DNA from: a bacterium DOLZORAL124_38_8
Lineage (GTDB): Bacteria; Patescibacteriota; Gracilibacteria; UBA4473
Direction: 5' to 3'
Assembly (NCBI GenBank): GCA_002747745.1
Contig: PDQG01000005.1
Location: 92,524 to 156,523, forward strand
DNA: 64,000 nt
In this document: one piece after another, positions 29,199 to 39,410 of the stretch
Numbering within the stretch: position 1 is the stretch's first letter
Layout of the letters: every line of letters begins with the position of its first letter
Notes under the pieces: generated by a model
The model's database searches: none
Told to the model about the DNA's origin: nothing
The model's input: only the letters and a program-made list of their open reading frames with translations
Position numbers and translations under genes: made by a program

Positions 29199-32100
29199 TT
29201 ATCGGTAATTCTTTTTATTTTTTAACCACTTGTGGAATTCTCCGATATTATGGAAATGTTCATCTTCAAAATATCCCGTTCCATCTACTTCAAATGTTGG
29301 TTTTCCTGAAAATTCGTTATATAGTTGTCGTATTCCATCGTAGATAGCAAATGGAATGGCCGCTGATCTTGCAGAAACATACGTTGATTCATGGAACGTG
29401 TCATCAGCTTGGTCAAAGGCATCAGCTTGTCTGGCAGATAGATAATCTGAAATAAAATCCTGATTTATTGTTTGTCCGTTCCAGAATTGTTTATCTAGCG
29501 CGAGTAGCGAGCGGAAATCTTCCATTATTTGTCCATCAGAATCAATCATTCCGTTGTCTTCCAAAAGTTTTACTTTCCAAATTGGGGTATCTGGTTTTCC
29601 GTCTGGTACTGGGAGTCGGACGATTTCCTCGTGTGATAAGTTGCTGGCTCCTCGATACAAGAAATCGTATGATTCTTTTTGGTATTCGTTGGTTTTCCAA
29701 GAGGCTGCGGTGCATTTTTCAGTCTCTTCGTATTCAGCGACAAAAAAGTCGGCCAGAGTTTTAGATTTAGAATTCATAAATCGTTTTCCTAAATCTGTGT
29801 CGCGTAAAAATATTCGTAATTCTGACTGGCTAAATCCAATGTGTTTAAACATTTCCCATTTTTCTTCATTAATCATCGACTCATCTGCTTTCAAGAATGA
29901 TTTGAATCCGTCTTTGGTGATATCTTTGATGTTATTCCAATCTTTAAGTGAAATACCCAATCCCTTTCGTTCGTAAGCAGTTTTGTGTTTATTTAATACG
30001 AGTTTATCAAAAATAGTTTTAAATACAGGGTCATCTTTTTGAGCGTACAATTTATTGTAGGCATCGCTGGTTTCCTTAAAGTACAAAGTTTCATTCGTGT
30101 TTAAATCGTGTAAATCTTTAGCGAGTTCCGAAATAGTATTGTATTGTTTTTGTTTAATACGAGAATGCCCTTCGGTTACCTCAAACTTTGTACCAGTTGT
30201 GTTTCCAATAGTTTCAATTAGATTTTTATCTAAGGCGGTTTTAATTGTTCTTATTTCTTCAATGGTCATTCCGCCCGCGTGTGGAAGTTTTAAAAGTGAA
30301 ATGAAAAGAGGGTTAATTTTTGCATCTTCAATTGTGTTTAAATTAAATAGCCCTTTTTCTAACACACCAGCTTTATTTAAGTTGTAGAGTTTTTTTATGA
30401 ATGTTGCTCCTGGTAATTTATTTACTTGGGTTTCACTCAATAAATTTTCTCCATTATTTAATAACAATTTTTTAGCTTTTTCATTAAATTCTCCTTTTCC
30501 GTTTTTAGCAATCTCTACTTGGTGCATAAAGTAGTCAGAGAGGTTTTCGTATTTTGATTTTAGGAAGTTTTGTCCTTTGGTGCTGTTAAGCCAGTTTTTA
30601 ACATCATTTTTATCGTTAAACCCAAGTTTTGCCAGCAATATTAGATGGGCTTGATTGAATTTATTGGTTCGGAATTGTTTTAGGTCGTTTTTTGAAATAT
30701 TTCGAATATCATTCCAATCATTGGTATCCAAATTAATTTCTTTTTCTACTAACTGTTTCATCACCCATTTAAATTCGGGGGTGTCTTTGGCGGCGTCTAA
30801 ATACAGACTTGATTCGTTCTCCTCAGGAGTGTCTGGGTCTTCTGGATTTTCTGGGTCGGTATTTGGATCATCGTTGTTCTTTGGTAGATGTTCGTTGATG
30901 TTATTTTGGAGGCGAGTTTTGTATCCACTCTCTTCCATAATGTTTAAAAGTTTGGTTTTAATAGTAATATCAACATCTGTAAACGATTGATTAACAATTT
31001 CTTCTACGGTAATAGAAATATTTTCTTCGTCTTTTTTGGTGGCGAGTATTTCTTCAAATCCTTGCCTTATTTGTTCTACAAAATACTTGTTTGCTTTGAA
31101 TAAGGCGTCAATTTCTTCTTTTGAAGCTTTAGATTCTAACGCTTTTTCTACTTCTTGTATTAAGGTAGAAATACTTTTTTCATGTTTTTCTTTCGCTTCT
31201 TTGGCTCTTTCCTCTTCTTCTTCTTCTTCTTTTTGCTTTTGTTCTTCGGTTATTTTAGTTTTTACTTTCGTGTTTTCAAATGGATTATCGGTAATTCCCT
31301 CAATACCGAGTTCACCGTATTCTTGGGCTTCTTTAAGTACTTCTTCTCGATGTGTTTTGGCATCATCTAGAGCTGTTTGATAAGCGTTTATATTCTTTTT
31401 TAATGTAGAGACATTAATTATCTTTTTGCTTCCATTTAAGGCGCCCACGATTGCGGTTACTGTTTCATCGAGGTTTTTTAATTGTTTTAAATCTTCAACA
31501 TTTGATAGTTGTGTTTTTAAGTTTTCGGCTTTAGCGAGGGCTTCTTGAGCGACTGAGTCCGTTACCACGCCTTCATTTTGGCTAGCATTAATTTGGTCTT
31601 GGAGGGCCCCAATTACTTCTTCTAGCTTGGTTTTAAATTCGGCTCCGCTGTTTTCCAAAGCGGTTTTCTGTGTGTCAACTGTTTGGTCTAATTTGAGTTG
31701 TTTTCTGATAGATTGTTCCGAAAATGTATCAAAGGCGTCTTTTAGTTTTTGTTCGGTTGCCTGTAATTGTTTTTTGGCTTTTTCCAATCGTTCTTTTGCT
31801 TTTGGTCGATTTGGGAAGGCCGCTTCTTGGGCTTCTTTTAATTCAGCTTGGGCTTCTTCATATGCTACTTGCAACGCCGAGAAGTTTTTTTGTTCTTTGT
31901 ATTTATCAGCCTGTTCTTTGTTATTTTTTCGTTCGTTTTCATCGGTAGAAACCATTTTTGATGCTTCTAAAACAGTTTTATATCGATCATATTCTGGATT
32001 CTTGGTGTTGTTTTTGAATCGGAACGCCGACATTTTGAAATCTACCGCTTCGGCGATGGTTTGGTATTCTTGTAATATTCGTCCAGAAGCACGAACCAAT

Positions 32101-32879
32101 TTGTTGGCATTTCGTTTTGAAATTTCGGCTTTTTCAAATAATTCAACCGCTTCTGATACGGCTTTATCCCGTTTGGCAATTAGTTTAGGGTTATTAAGTG
32201 ACTGAGCGAGTTCTTGTCCTTTTATCCGAGCTTCTAATAACTCTTTTCGAACTTCGTATTGTTTGTTGACAAAGTTTTGAATTTCCAAATTTTTGTTATG
32301 GAATTTTTGAAATTCTTCGAAAGATTCTTGGAATGGTTTTTGGAATTCTTTTATCGATTTTTTTAAGGACCGTTGTTTCTCTTTGAAATTTCTTCGGGCT
32401 TGTCGTCTTGTTTTTCGAGTAGTTCTTTTTTCTTCTCGGGTGGCGTTCTCCAGTGGTCCGTCATGAGCCGTTTCAAACCCTTCATTCGTTTCGGCTAGTT
32501 CTTGTTCGGCTTGTTGGGCTTCGTTTAGACTTTCCAAAATTTCTTGACCATATTTCCCCAAGACTTTTTGAGTGTTTAATTCAACTTTATCTAATCCTGT
32601 TTGTATTTCTTGGAACGATTTAGTGTCGTTTATTTTTAAATCTCGTAATTCTTTGAGCCACGGTCGTTCTCCTTTGAATTTGTATTCAGTTTTTTTCTTG
32701 TTACAGTTAAACATTTCCGCTACGGTGTTTTTGAGCGAAGTAAGGGCATTTTTTGATTCATCTATGACAGGAGACTTATCAGAGACTTCGGTCTGTTTTA
32801 AGACCTCGGTGTTTTGAAATATGAATCTATTTCTTGCTAAATTCGTATTTTCTCCGAAACTGTTGACTACAAATTTCAT
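29199..32879 (-). CDS. Very large (1226 aa) coiled-coil protein with two C-terminal tandem modules
   Basis: Long continuous ORF, heptad-rich K/E/A N-terminal two-thirds, repeated W-N-x-I-K module at the C-terminus. Confidence 0.85.
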   Translation of the reverse strand: MKFVVNSFGENTNLARNRFIFQNTEVLKQTEVSDKSPVIDESKNALTSLKNTVAEMFNCNKKKTEYKFKGERPWLKELRDLKINDTKSFQEIQTGLDKVELNTQKVLGKYGQEILESLNEAQQAEQELAETNEGFETAHDGPLENATREEKRTTRKTRRQARRNFKEKQRSLKKSIKEFQKPFQESFEEFQKFHNKNLEIQNFVNKQYEVRKELLEARIKGQELAQSLNNPKLIAKRDKAVSEAVELFEKAEISKRNANKLVRASGRILQEYQTIAEAVDFKMSAFRFKNNTKNPEYDRYKTVLEASKMVSTDENERKNNKEQADKYKEQKNFSALQVAYEEAQAELKEAQEAAFPNRPKAKERLEKAKKQLQATEQKLKDAFDTFSEQSIRKQLKLDQTVDTQKTALENSGAEFKTKLEEVIGALQDQINASQNEGVVTDSVAQEALAKAENLKTQLSNVEDLKQLKNLDETVTAIVGALNGSKKIINVSTLKKNINAYQTALDDAKTHREEVLKEAQEYGELGIEGITDNPFENTKVKTKITEEQKQKEEEEEEERAKEAKEKHEKSISTLIQEVEKALESKASKEEIDALFKANKYFVEQIRQGFEEILATKKDEENISITVEEIVNQSFTDVDITIKTKLLNIMEESGYKTRLQNNINEHLPKNNDDPNTDPENPEDPDTPEENESSLYLDAAKDTPEFKWVMKQLVEKEINLDTNDWNDIRNISKNDLKQFRTNKFNQAHLILLAKLGFNDKNDVKNWLNSTKGQNFLKSKYENLSDYFMHQVEIAKNGKGEFNEKAKKLLLNNGENLLSETQVNKLPGATFIKKLYNLNKAGVLEKGLFNLNTIEDAKINPLFISLLKLPHAGGMTIEEIRTIKTALDKNLIETIGNTTGTKFEVTEGHSRIKQKQYNTISELAKDLHDLNTNETLYFKETSDAYNKLYAQKDDPVFKTIFDKLVLNKHKTAYERKGLGISLKDWNNIKDITKDGFKSFLKADESMINEEKWEMFKHIGFSQSELRIFLRDTDLGKRFMNSKSKTLADFFVAEYEETEKCTAASWKTNEYQKESYDFLYRGASNLSHEEIVRLPVPDGKPDTPIWKVKLLEDNGMIDSDGQIMEDFRSLLALDKQFWNGQTINQDFISDYLSARQADAFDQADDTFHESTYVSARSAAIPFAIYDGIRQLYNEFSGKPTFEVDGTGYFEDEHFHNIGEFHKWLKNKKNYR

Positions 32880-32949
32880 AGTTTTTTTGTAATGTATCTT
32901 GGCATTGTATCATAAATCCGGTAAAAAATCAAGCGTCGAAAATGTTTTT

Positions 32950-32985
32950 TAAAAAAAACACTTCAAAGTGAAGTGTTTCTTTCTT
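32950..32985 (-). terminator. Rho-independent terminator downstream of L21-like gene
   Basis: aaacacttcaaagtgaagtgtttc inverted repeat with A/T tracts. Confidence 0.8.
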
Positions 32986-33003
32986 GAGTTCTTTTTTCTT
33001 AAA

Positions 33004-33606
33004 TTATTTTCCTCCGTTCAATTCTTCTTGCCAAGCTTTTAATTCGTCCCATTTTCCAGCGGCTGCCATTTCAGCTTGTTTTGGCCAAGTATCTGGGGTA
33101 TGATTTCCTCGTACGTCTGCAATAATTTCCGCAATTTTCCCTGCGTCGGTTTTTGCTAATTTTGCAAAAGTTTCTACTCCAGCGTTAGCTAAAGTTTCAG
33201 CGATTTTTGGTCCAATTCCTTCAATCTTTGTCAAATCATCTTCTTTTTTGGCACTGGTTTTTTTAGGGGCTGCTTTTTTGGTAGCTTTTGTTCCGCCAAT
33301 AGAAATAATTTCGATTAAAGTGTAATCTTGTCGGTGTCCTTGTGTTTTTCGGTATCGTTTTCGTGGTTTCATTTTGAATACCCGTACTTTTTTCCCTCGT
33401 CCGTGTTCGAGTACTTTAGCTTCAACGGTTTTCCCTTCAATAATTGGCGTTCCAATTTCGAAGTTTTTTCCGTCTGCTTCACTGATTAATAAGGTTTCAA
33501 ATTGTACTTTGTCGCCTTCTTTTGTGTTTTTTAACAAATCAACTTCAATGATTTCCCCCGCTTCTACGAGTGCTTGATGTCCTCCGATTTTTGCAATTGC
33601 AATCAT
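33004..33606 (-). CDS. rplU: 50S ribosomal protein L21 with C-terminal helix-hairpin-helix extension
   Basis: L21 core (IAKIGGHQALVEAGEIIEVD...KPRKRYRKTQGHRQDYTLIEI) followed by LTKIEGIGPKIAETLANAGVETFAKLA. Confidence 0.9.
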   Translation of the reverse strand: MIAIAKIGGHQALVEAGEIIEVDLLKNTKEGDKVQFETLLISEADGKNFEIGTPIIEGKTVEAKVLEHGRGKKVRVFKMKPRKRYRKTQGHRQDYTLIEIISIGGTKATKKAAPKKTSAKKEDDLTKIEGIGPKIAETLANAGVETFAKLAKTDAGKIAEIIADVRGNHTPDTWPKQAEMAAAGKWDELKAWQEELNGGK

Positions 33607-33784
33607 GGTGTAATATACAACTTCATTATAATGCTAGGCGGATGACTATTACACATCGCTCGGTGCCCGATTACAAAAGTTCTCAAAGAATCTAGTGTTT
33701 TCATGATTTTTGTCAAATTTTTGAAATCTTGTTTCTGTAATAAAAAAGTTTGCCAATGTCTTGTATAATTTTGTACAATAGTAT

Positions 33785-34891
33785 GTGATGAAATTTAGTA
33801 TACAACAAAGCGATATTTTAGAAGGGCTCAAGATTGTTTCTCGGGCTGTTTCTACTTCTAATACTTTACCCGTGTTGGGGAATGTTTTGATTCGGGCGGC
33901 TGGACGAAAAGTTCACTTCTCGGCTACGAATTTGGAACTTTCTATTATGACTTCGGTAGAAGCGAATGTGCAAAATGAAGGAGCCTTGACGGTTCCCGCC
34001 AAAATTTTGACTTCATACGTTTCATTATTACCAAAAGAAGCGGAATTAGAGTTAGCGGTAACTGATGGATCTACGTTACAAGTAAAATCAAATACTTCGA
34101 AAACCAAAATTAAAGGAATTGCGGCAGAAGAATTCCCAGAAATTAAATCGGTGGATGTGGGAATTAAAATGTCAATTGATACGGATAAGTTCCGTGATGG
34201 AATCCACAAAGTGGCGTTTGCGGCACAAGAAAATTCTTCTCGACCAATTTTATCTGGGGTGTTTTTGGCCACCAACAAAAAAGAGTTACGAATGGCGGCT
34301 ACCGACACGTATCGTTTGTCAGAAAAAGTGATTGAATTAGAACAAGAAGTAGAACCCGCTTCTTGTGTGATTCCAGTGCGAGCGGTGTTAGAAGCCGATC
34401 GTTTGTCTGGAAAAGAAGAATCGGTGTCTTTGACGATTGCCGAAAATCAAATCATGATTACCGTAGGGGTTACGTCGTTGATGTCTCGATTGATTGACGG
34501 ACAATTCCCAGATTATAAACGAATTATCCCGGCCAAAGCACAAACTACGGCCAAAATTGACCGCAATGCCTTAGAAATGGCGGTGCGTCGAGTATCGATT
34601 TTTGCCAAACAAAATAACCAACATATGAAATTGCAATTATTGTCTGATGGGCAATTAGAAATTTTTACTGATTCAACGGAAATTGGGGAAGAAAAAACTA
34701 CGATTCCGGTTTCAATTACGGGGGCTACCAACCAAATTGCCCTAAACAGTGATTATGTGTTGGATGTGTTGAGTGCTTTGTCATCAGAAGCCGAAATTCA
34801 ATTAGAGTTAGATAGTAAAATGACGCCAGCGGTAATTAAAACGACCAAAGAATCTGGATTTGTGCATTTGATTATGCCATTAAAAATGTAA
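33785..34891 (+). CDS. dnaN: DNA polymerase III beta subunit (sliding clamp)
   Basis: FSIQQSDILEGLKIVSRAVSTSNTLPVLGNVLI...; ends HLIMPLKM. Confidence 0.96.
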   Translation: MMKFSIQQSDILEGLKIVSRAVSTSNTLPVLGNVLIRAAGRKVHFSATNLELSIMTSVEANVQNEGALTVPAKILTSYVSLLPKEAELELAVTDGSTLQVKSNTSKTKIKGIAAEEFPEIKSVDVGIKMSIDTDKFRDGIHKVAFAAQENSSRPILSGVFLATNKKELRMAATDTYRLSEKVIELEQEVEPASCVIPVRAVLEADRLSGKEESVSLTIAENQIMITVGVTSLMSRLIDGQFPDYKRIIPAKAQTTAKIDRNALEMAVRRVSIFAKQNNQHMKLQLLSDGQLEIFTDSTEIGEEKTTIPVSITGATNQIALNSDYVLDVLSALSSEAEIQLELDSKMTPAVIKTTKESGFVHLIMPLKM

Positions 34892-34895
34892 TTCA

Positions 34896-35342
34896 ATGCG
34901 GTGTCCAAGTTGTAGTTTTGGGAGTTCAAAGGTGGTTGATTCGCGGATGTCAAACGCGAATAATTCTATTCGACGGCGACGAGAATGTGAAAGTTGTAAG
35001 TTTCGGTTTACTACGTTTGAGCGGTTGCAAAGTACCAATTTTTTTGTGAAAAAACGAAACGGAAGTACGGAACCGTACGACCGAGATAAACTAGAAAAAG
35101 GGATTTTGTTGTCGTGTGTTAAACGTCCGATTGATACAGGGAAAATTAAAGAAAATCTGAATGAACTGGAAGAAAAATGGGGACGGGAACAGACGGTTTC
35201 GACCCAAAAAATTGGGAAAGAAGTTCTTACCATGCTGAAAGAATTAGATCGAGTAGCGTTTATTCGGTTTGCGTCGGTGTATCGAGATTTTGAAGATTTG
35301 GAGAGTTTTGAAACAGAAGTAAAAAAATTATTAAACGAATAA
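34896..35342 (+). CDS. nrdR: Transcriptional repressor NrdR
   Basis: MRCPSCSFGSSKVVDSR...IRRRRECESCKFRFTTFE; ATP-cone. Confidence 0.95.
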   Translation: MRCPSCSFGSSKVVDSRMSNANNSIRRRRECESCKFRFTTFERLQSTNFFVKKRNGSTEPYDRDKLEKGILLSCVKRPIDTGKIKENLNELEEKWGREQTVSTQKIGKEVLTMLKELDRVAFIRFASVYRDFEDLESFETEVKKLLNE

Positions 35343-35345
35343 AGA

Positions 35346-36326
35346 ATGAAAAATATTCAACCAACGGCTTTGGCACACACTATTGATACTATTAACTGGG
35401 ACGGAGCACCAAAAATAAACGGAAAGGTGCGAGAATCGTTTTCGTTATCAAATAATAAACGAGCGTTGGTGGTAACCGACCGAATTTCGGCGTTTGATTT
35501 TGTGCTTGGAACGGTGCCATTCAAAGGGCAAGTCTTGAACAAAATTGCGGCGTGGTGGTTTAACAAAATCGATGGAATCGTGCCTCATCACTTGTTATCA
35601 GTGCCGCACGGAAACGTATCAATTGTGAAAAATGTAACAGTGCTTCCCGTGGAAATCATCGTGCGAGGATACTTGACTGGAACGACAAAAACGTCGTCTT
35701 GGTATGCGTACAACAACTTAGACCGAAAAATTTGTGGGTTGGAAATGCCAGCTGGCATGAAGAAAAACGAAAAGTTTGCACAGCCAATTATTACGCCTAC
35801 TACCAAACCTAAAGCGGGGAGCGGTGAACACGATGAACCAATCTCGAAAGCCGAGATTTTAGCGCAAGGATTAGTGGCTCCTGAAGTGTATGAAAAAGTA
35901 GAAGAATATGCCTTAAAGATGTTTGCGATTGGGCAAGCCGAAGCGGCAAAAAAAGGATTGATTTTGGTGGATACAAAATACGAAATGGGAATCGATGCAG
36001 ACGGGAATTTGATTGTTATTGATGAGATTCATACGCCAGATAGTTCTCGATATTGGGTGGCCGATTCGTATGAAGCGCGAATGAATGCTGATGAAGAACC
36101 AGAAATGCTGGATAAAGAGTTTGTCCGCCGAATGGTGGTAGAGGCTGGGTACGATGTAAATGACGAAACGCAAAATCCGTCTGATTTTTTGACCGATGAA
36201 GTGAAATTAATGGCCAGTCAAAAATACATTGAGTTGTACGAAAAAATTACCGGAGAATCGTTTGCGTTTCCAAACATTGAAACGCAAATGGATGATTTAT
36301 TAGCGGCGTTAGAAGCGAATAATTAG
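35346..36326 (+). CDS. purC: SAICAR synthase (phosphoribosylaminoimidazole-succinocarboxamide synthase)
   Basis: GKVRESFSLSNNKRALVVTDRISAFDFVLG, VEIIVRGYLTGTT, DTKYEMGIDADGNLIVIDEIHTPDSSRYW. Confidence 0.95.
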   Translation: MKNIQPTALAHTIDTINWDGAPKINGKVRESFSLSNNKRALVVTDRISAFDFVLGTVPFKGQVLNKIAAWWFNKIDGIVPHHLLSVPHGNVSIVKNVTVLPVEIIVRGYLTGTTKTSSWYAYNNLDRKICGLEMPAGMKKNEKFAQPIITPTTKPKAGSGEHDEPISKAEILAQGLVAPEVYEKVEEYALKMFAIGQAEAAKKGLILVDTKYEMGIDADGNLIVIDEIHTPDSSRYWVADSYEARMNADEEPEMLDKEFVRRMVVEAGYDVNDETQNPSDFLTDEVKLMASQKYIELYEKITGESFAFPNIETQMDDLLAALEANN

Positions 36327-36369
36327 AAAATAGTTAGCAAGTCTACGAGTGATTGAGTGAGCCAGTAAA

Positions 36370-36400
36370 AAAGAGAAGATTTTAAATCTTCTCTTTTTGT
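36370..36400. terminator. Bidirectional terminator between convergent purC and MBL gene
   Basis: aaaaaagagaagattttaaatcttctcttttt. Confidence 0.85.
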
Positions 36401-36432
36401 TCTTTATTCAAAAGTAATTTTCTTGTTTGTGC

Positions 36433-37917
36433 TTAAATCGGTTCGTTCCGATCAGGGAATAGACTTACAGATTTTTCATTCTTGTAGGGGAGTTTTTTCC
36501 ACGATTTATCTGCTCGGAGTTCAAAGATTTCTCCTGGACACGGAATATCAATATGCGTTTCTTTTAAGTTTTCTTGTAGGTACATTTCTTGTCGCAGCAC
36601 GGTCATAGATTTGTCTTCTCCGTGCACTAAGAAAATTTGTTTATTGGTTTTTCCGGTCCCATTGGCAAATCGCAACAATCCTTTTTGGTCGGCATGACCA
36701 GAAAACGCATTAAAGATTTTTACATGCGCTCGTACGGTGTGTGGTTCTCCAAAAATATTAACGGGGTTTTCACCTTCAATAATTTTTCGTCCCAACGTGT
36801 TTTCAGCCATATATCCAATAATCAAAATCAAGTTTCGTTCGTCATTAATATTGTTGGCTAAATGGTGTCGAATTCGTCCGGCTTCACACATCCCACTCGC
36901 CGAAATAATAATGGCAGGGCTTGGAACCTCATTTAAATCTTTTGATTCTTCCACACTTTTCGTGAATCGTAATCCGTGGGCTTCGTCTAAGAATGGGTCT
37001 TCGCCGGCGTCTACCAAGTCCAACAATTGTTGATCGAAACATTCAGGGTGAATGTGGAACACATCCGTGGCTTTGGTTGCTAACGGAGAATCAACAAAAA
37101 TTGGTACTTCAGGAATTTTCCCGGCTTTGGTTAACATTCGCAAAATGTACAAAATTTCTTGGGTTCGTTCAACCGCAAAGGCTGGAATGTAAATTTTCCC
37201 TTTTCGTTCGAAACAGGCCAAAATTTCAGCCACTAATTTTTCTTCAATATCAGTAATTTCGTCGTGGAAACGGTTTCCGTAGGTCGATTCTGAAATTAAT
37301 ACATCTAAGTTTTCTAGTTGTACGGGGTCCTTTAGAATTGGTAATTTTTTTCGTCCTAAATCACCCGTAAATCCAAATCGAATTTTTTGTCCGGTGTCTT
37401 GGTCGTCAATTTCCCATTCTTCCACGGCACTTCCGAGCACGTGTCCTGCATCTTGAAACGTTACATACACTCCTGGTGCCACTCGGAACTTTTGTCCGTA
37501 GCTCACACTTCGGAAGTTCCGTAAAGTTCGTTCAGCGTCTTCCATGGTGTATAGCGGCGTGGCATCGGGTTGTTTTCCGCTTTTAACCAGCCATTCAGCA
37601 TCGTATTCTTGAATATGCGCTGAATCAGGCAACATAATCGAACACAAATCTCGGGTGGCATGAGTACAGAAAATTGGTCCTTCAAATCCTTCTTTAATCA
37701 AAATTGGTAACGCTCCGGAATGGTCAATGTGGGCGTGGCTAAGTACCACGGCATCAATCTCTTTCGCATCAAACGGAAAGATTTTATTGGCTCGTTCGGC
37801 CGCTTTCCGTCGTCCTTGGAACAATCCGCAATCGAGCAATATTTTTTTTCCGTTAATATGCATCAAATGTTTTGATCCAGTTACATTACGGGCGGCACCA
37901 GAGAATTCTAATTTCAT
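36433..37917 (-). CDS. MBL-fold/beta-CASP RNA metallohydrolase
   Basis: LSHAHIDHSGALPILI, ISESTYGNRFH, IIISASGMCEAGRIRHHL, FSGHADQKGLL. Confidence 0.93.
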   Translation of the reverse strand: MKLEFSGAARNVTGSKHLMHINGKKILLDCGLFQGRRKAAERANKIFPFDAKEIDAVVLSHAHIDHSGALPILIKEGFEGPIFCTHATRDLCSIMLPDSAHIQEYDAEWLVKSGKQPDATPLYTMEDAERTLRNFRSVSYGQKFRVAPGVYVTFQDAGHVLGSAVEEWEIDDQDTGQKIRFGFTGDLGRKKLPILKDPVQLENLDVLISESTYGNRFHDEITDIEEKLVAEILACFERKGKIYIPAFAVERTQEILYILRMLTKAGKIPEVPIFVDSPLATKATDVFHIHPECFDQQLLDLVDAGEDPFLDEAHGLRFTKSVEESKDLNEVPSPAIIISASGMCEAGRIRHHLANNINDERNLILIIGYMAENTLGRKIIEGENPVNIFGEPHTVRAHVKIFNAFSGHADQKGLLRFANGTGKTNKQIFLVHGEDKSMTVLRQEMYLQENLKETHIDIPCPGEIFELRADKSWKKLPYKNEKSVSLFPDRNEPI

Positions 37918-38004
37918 TTTTTGTTTTTATTTTTAAAAAATTCTGGTCATTTTATCACAGAATTAAGGTTTTTTCAATGAAATTTCCTTTTCAGAAACAA
38001 ATAT

Positions 38005-39369
38005 TTATGTTTTATTATTCGTTTTTTGATAGTACCGCCATAATAAAAATCCTAACAGGCAGGCGTTGAGGGTGTTGGCAATAAAGTTTCCAAAGGCCAG
38101 TCCGAGCACGGCTTGTTCGCCCGTAAAAACTTGGAGGGCTAATACGGCGGCGGTAGAAGTGGCTAGTAGTAACGAAGTAACCGTGGTTATGGTTGGCACA
38201 TGGTTTTGGTTGTTAGCAAAAAAAGTTTTTGATAACAATGGGTTTAAGCACGCCATAGGCAAAGATAAAACCGTCCAAAAGAAAACCATGCTGGTCATGT
38301 TTAGAATATGTGGTTGCGGGTTATAGAGCAGTTCTACGATTTGGGGCGCAAAACCAGCACAGATGAGCGAAAAGGGAACGGTTAGGAGCAAAGCAAGGCT
38401 GACTCCTTGTAGTACGATTCGTTTTTGTTTTTGAGGTTGGTGAATGGTTTGGCTTAGTTTTGGAAAAAAAATCGTTCCAATCGAAAACCCCACAATTGAT
38501 AACAAAATGTGTCCCAACGCGCTTCCGATAGAAAAAGATGATAATGAGCCGGCTATCAAGAACGAGGCAATAAACACATCGGCTGATTGGTTTACTTGAA
38601 ACGCCCCACCGTTAATTAGGCGGTAGCCAAAGTCGCTGAGGAGGTTTTTCCATAAATAAACGGGTTTTTTCCAGTTTATAGTGGGCGCTGAAGACCATTT
38701 TGTGTAAACAATACTGCTTCCTAAGTGTAGCGCGGCTCCCGTTACGGCGGCTACTCCAATAGCGTTTAAACCCATTTGGGGAGCCAATAATTTGGTTCCA
38801 AGCGCCACACTGGCCATGTATAAAACAGGGTTGAGGGCACTGGTTAAAAATCGTTCGTGGGCTTGATGAAAGGCGATAAGAATAGAAGAGAACGACAGCA
38901 AAAAAACCGATCCAAACAAGTAACGAGATAGATGTGATATGACGGCTTGTTGTTGGGGTTCAAATCCGCCCGCAAATAAGGGCGTTAAATATTGTGGGAA
39001 GAGGGCGCCAAACAAACAAAAGAGGCCAAATATTACGCCTAAAAACAATAAAAAACTATTCAAAAAAAGGTACTGGTCGGTTTTAGTTTTGGCTTGGTGT
39101 ACACGTGGAATTACCACTGCCGAGACGGTTCCGGCAATAAGGATGAAGTAGAAAAAGTCTGGTATTCGAAAGGCGGCAAAAATTAAATCGCTTTGTCCGT
39201 CTGCTTGAAAAAACTCTAAAAATACTCGGTCTCGCCAGAGTCCAAACAATTTGCTTACCAAGGCTGATGCTGCGAGCAAGGCTCCAGCTCCAAGCAGTTT
39301 TGATTTAAGCGTTTGGAGTAATAATTTTTTCATACCATTTACTTGTACTATTTTTGCATTTTTGGGCAA
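38005..39369 (-). CDS. murJ: MurJ/MviN-family lipid II flippase
   Basis: LVSKLFGLWRDRVFLEFF..., NGGAFQVNQSADVFIASFL, TIFFPKLSQ; multi-TM. Confidence 0.88.
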   Translation of the reverse strand: MPKNAKIVQVNGMKKLLLQTLKSKLLGAGALLAASALVSKLFGLWRDRVFLEFFQADGQSDLIFAAFRIPDFFYFILIAGTVSAVVIPRVHQAKTKTDQYLFLNSFLLFLGVIFGLFCLFGALFPQYLTPLFAGGFEPQQQAVISHLSRYLFGSVFLLSFSSILIAFHQAHERFLTSALNPVLYMASVALGTKLLAPQMGLNAIGVAAVTGAALHLGSSIVYTKWSSAPTINWKKPVYLWKNLLSDFGYRLINGGAFQVNQSADVFIASFLIAGSLSSFSIGSALGHILLSIVGFSIGTIFFPKLSQTIHQPQKQKRIVLQGVSLALLLTVPFSLICAGFAPQIVELLYNPQPHILNMTSMVFFWTVLSLPMACLNPLLSKTFFANNQNHVPTITTVTSLLLATSTAAVLALQVFTGEQAVLGLAFGNFIANTLNACLLGFLLWRYYQKTNNKT

Positions 39370-39410
39370 GTGTTGTTGACTTGTGGTGTTTTTGTTTTAT
39401 ATTTTTTTTG

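Noticed and set aside
31200-31240. (CTT)n tract in the large coiled-coil gene as another phase switch
   Set aside because: Trinucleotide-type repeat encoding poly-Glu; length changes would keep the frame.
39353-39410. Extended start of the 39354-39635 ORF
   Set aside because: N-terminal MHFWASVVDLWCFCFIFFL overlaps promoter-like TTGACT/TATATT boxes and the murJ start; ATG at 39411 is more plausible.
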